Positions 63,251 to 64,000 of a stretch of DNA of 64,000 bases are shown piece after piece. The translations under genes were made by a program, and so were the position numbers. Position 1 is the first letter of the stretch; every line of letters starts with the position of its first letter. The stretch spans positions 50,130 to 114,129 of the forward strand of contig CANNFQ010000014.1 of NCBI GenBank assembly GCA_947503925.1, given 5' to 3'. Under the pieces are notes generated by a model, which did no database searches, was not told the DNA's origin, and saw nothing but the letters and a program-made list of their open reading frames with translations. This DNA is from an uncultured Paracoccaceae bacterium. Lineage in GTDB: Bacteria; Pseudomonadota; Alphaproteobacteria; Rhodobacterales; Rhodobacteraceae.

Positions 63251-63868
63251 ATGCCTGACGGCTCAACTGAACCAAAGAAAGGGCGCAAGTTCGACCAAGT
63301 GCTCGAAGGTGCGCGACAAGTGTTCCTGACTGACGGTTTCGAAGGTGCCAGCGTTGATGATATCGCGCGGGCTGCGGGCGTGTCCAAGGCAACCCTTTAC
63401 AGTTACTTCCCCGATAAGCGTTTTTTGTTCATGCAGGTGGCAAAAATCGAATGCCGGTCACAGGCCGATCATGCAATCGAAACCATCGATATGGACGCGC
63501 CAGTTGGCAATGTCCTGCACGATATCGCGCTTGAGATGGTCAATTTTGTGACCTCAGAATTTGGCAAACGCATCTTTCGGATTTGCGTCGGTGAAAGCGA
63601 CCGTTTTCCCGAACTTGGGCGTGAATTCTATGAAAGCGGCCCAATGCTGATCCGCGATCGGCTTGTTGAATTTTTCGCCAAGGCCGTCGCGCGTGGCGAT
63701 TTGCAGATTGATGATCTGACCCTGGCCGCTGACCAATTTCACGAATTGTGCAAGGCGGATCTGTTTCCACGGATGGTCTTCAACATGACCGATGGGTTCA
63801 CTGAAGCTGAAAAAGAACGCGTCGTGACGGGCGCCGTTGATATGTTCATGGCCCGCTACGGGGTGTGA
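63251..63868 (+). CDS. TetR/AcrR family regulator
   Basis: The protein is about 205 aa. GGAGGA 4 bases before ATG 63251 (MPDGSTEPKKGRKFD) overrides the track's 63227 start. The N-terminal HTH is ASVDDIARAAGVSKATLYSYFPDKRFLF. The C-terminal ligand domain resembles the AcrR-type (TetR_C) group. No efflux gene is adjacent on the right, where the neighbour is an alcohol dehydrogenase on the other strand. Targets may be the palindromes at 62.85-62.92 kb. Confidence 0.9.
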   Translation: MPDGSTEPKKGRKFDQVLEGARQVFLTDGFEGASVDDIARAAGVSKATLYSYFPDKRFLFMQVAKIECRSQADHAIETIDMDAPVGNVLHDIALEMVNFVTSEFGKRIFRICVGESDRFPELGREFYESGPMLIRDRLVEFFAKAVARGDLQIDDLTLAADQFHELCKADLFPRMVFNMTDGFTEAEKERVVTGAVDMFMARYGV

Positions 63869-63886
63869 CACTGCGCGTATTGAAAA

Positions 63887-63912
63887 AAGGCCCGATCAAT
63901 GATCGAGCTTTT
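63887..63912. terminator. Probable bidirectional terminator
   Basis: GCCCGATC-AAT-GATCGAGC, a stem with one mismatch, is flanked by an A-run on the left and CTTTTTG on the right. It lies between the convergent TetR and alcohol dehydrogenase genes and could end both transcripts. Confidence 0.55.
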
Positions 63913-63919
63913 TGCGTTT

Positions 63920-64000
63920 TCAAAACTCGACGACGGCTCTGATTGATTTGCCTTGATGCATGAGGTCGAAGCCGTGGTTGATGTCTTCTAGCTTGAGCTT
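63920..64000 (-). CDS. Class III alcohol dehydrogenase, C-terminal 26 codons only
   Basis: The reading frame enters from the right edge and ends with TGA at 63922-63920. The translated end KLKLEDINHGFDLMHQGKSI, then RAVVEF, matches the C terminus of S-(hydroxymethyl)glutathione dehydrogenase / class III alcohol dehydrogenase, which oxidises the formaldehyde-glutathione adduct with NAD. It is partial, with the rest outside the window, and absent from the ORF track. Confidence 0.85.
   Translation of the reverse strand, partial: KLKLEDINHGFDLMHQGKSIRAVVEF

Overview
The window looks like a chromosomal segment of a marine alphaproteobacterium of the Rhodobacteraceae (Roseobacter group). Signs are the moderately high GC, the short aa3-type cytochrome oxidase subunit IV, DUF1244/DUF6356/DUF6173 proteins, an Irr-type iron box in front of an mbfA-like gene, pheS and pheT separated by other genes, and a DmdC-like acyl-CoA dehydrogenase. 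This placement is inferred from gene content, with no database search.

Region 1 (1-17.7 kb, minus strand) is a nonribosomal peptide / polyketide cluster. Three consecutive genes form what reads as a complete four-module NRPS line: A-PCP-C-A-PCP, then docking-C-A-PCP, then docking-C-A-PCP-TE. TubC-type docking domains sit at the N termini of the 2nd and 3rd proteins, and short acidic tails at the C termini of the 1st and 2nd. One base after the thioesterase gene a fourth gene opens a second line (A-PCP-C-A-PCP-KS...) that runs off the left edge inside its ketosynthase. A circularly permuted ATP-grasp-like gene (17.9-19.3 kb) lies just upstream, and an 18-bp perfect palindrome lies between it and the first NRPS gene.

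Region 2 (19.5-29.6 kb) is a carbohydrate-type uptake and catabolic island. A ROK regulator and a very large PIG-L (LmbE-like) deacetylase are transcribed leftward. A solute-binding protein, two permeases, an argininosuccinate-lyase-like enzyme, an ABC ATPase and a PfkB kinase are transcribed rightward. The palindromic divergent promoter probably binds the ROK protein. The enzyme set does not match a catabolic pathway I recognise.

Region 3 (29.6-54.3 kb) is mostly core genome: DUF1244, an N-formylglutamate amidohydrolase-like gene, pyruvate kinase, ribosomal proteins L35 and L20, a GAF-GGDEF protein, pheS and pheT separated by three envelope/secreted genes, a LysR gene, a methyltransferase, a GNAT protein, YtoQ, a GST, MscL, alanine dehydrogenase with a divergent Lrp regulator, an FrhB-like Fe-S protein, the Sua5/TsaC tRNA-modification enzyme, a DmdC-like acyl-CoA dehydrogenase, an MBL-fold hydrolase, a class II glutamine amidotransferase and a second Lrp regulator. 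A 308-bp MITE-like element with imperfect terminal inverted repeats lies at 45.5-45.8 kb and supplies the stop codon of the preceding lipoprotein gene.

Region 4 (54.3-64 kb) holds DUF6173, the tiny cytochrome oxidase subunit IV (absent from the ORF track), AzlCD, and a tightly overlapping molybdenum-cofactor operon (fdhD, membrane protein, mobA, mobB, a fused MoeA, GNAT). It continues with mbfA under an iron control element, a small exported protein, a TetR regulator, and the last 26 codons of a class III alcohol dehydrogenase on the minus strand. I found no tRNA, rRNA, CRISPR array or complete insertion sequence.
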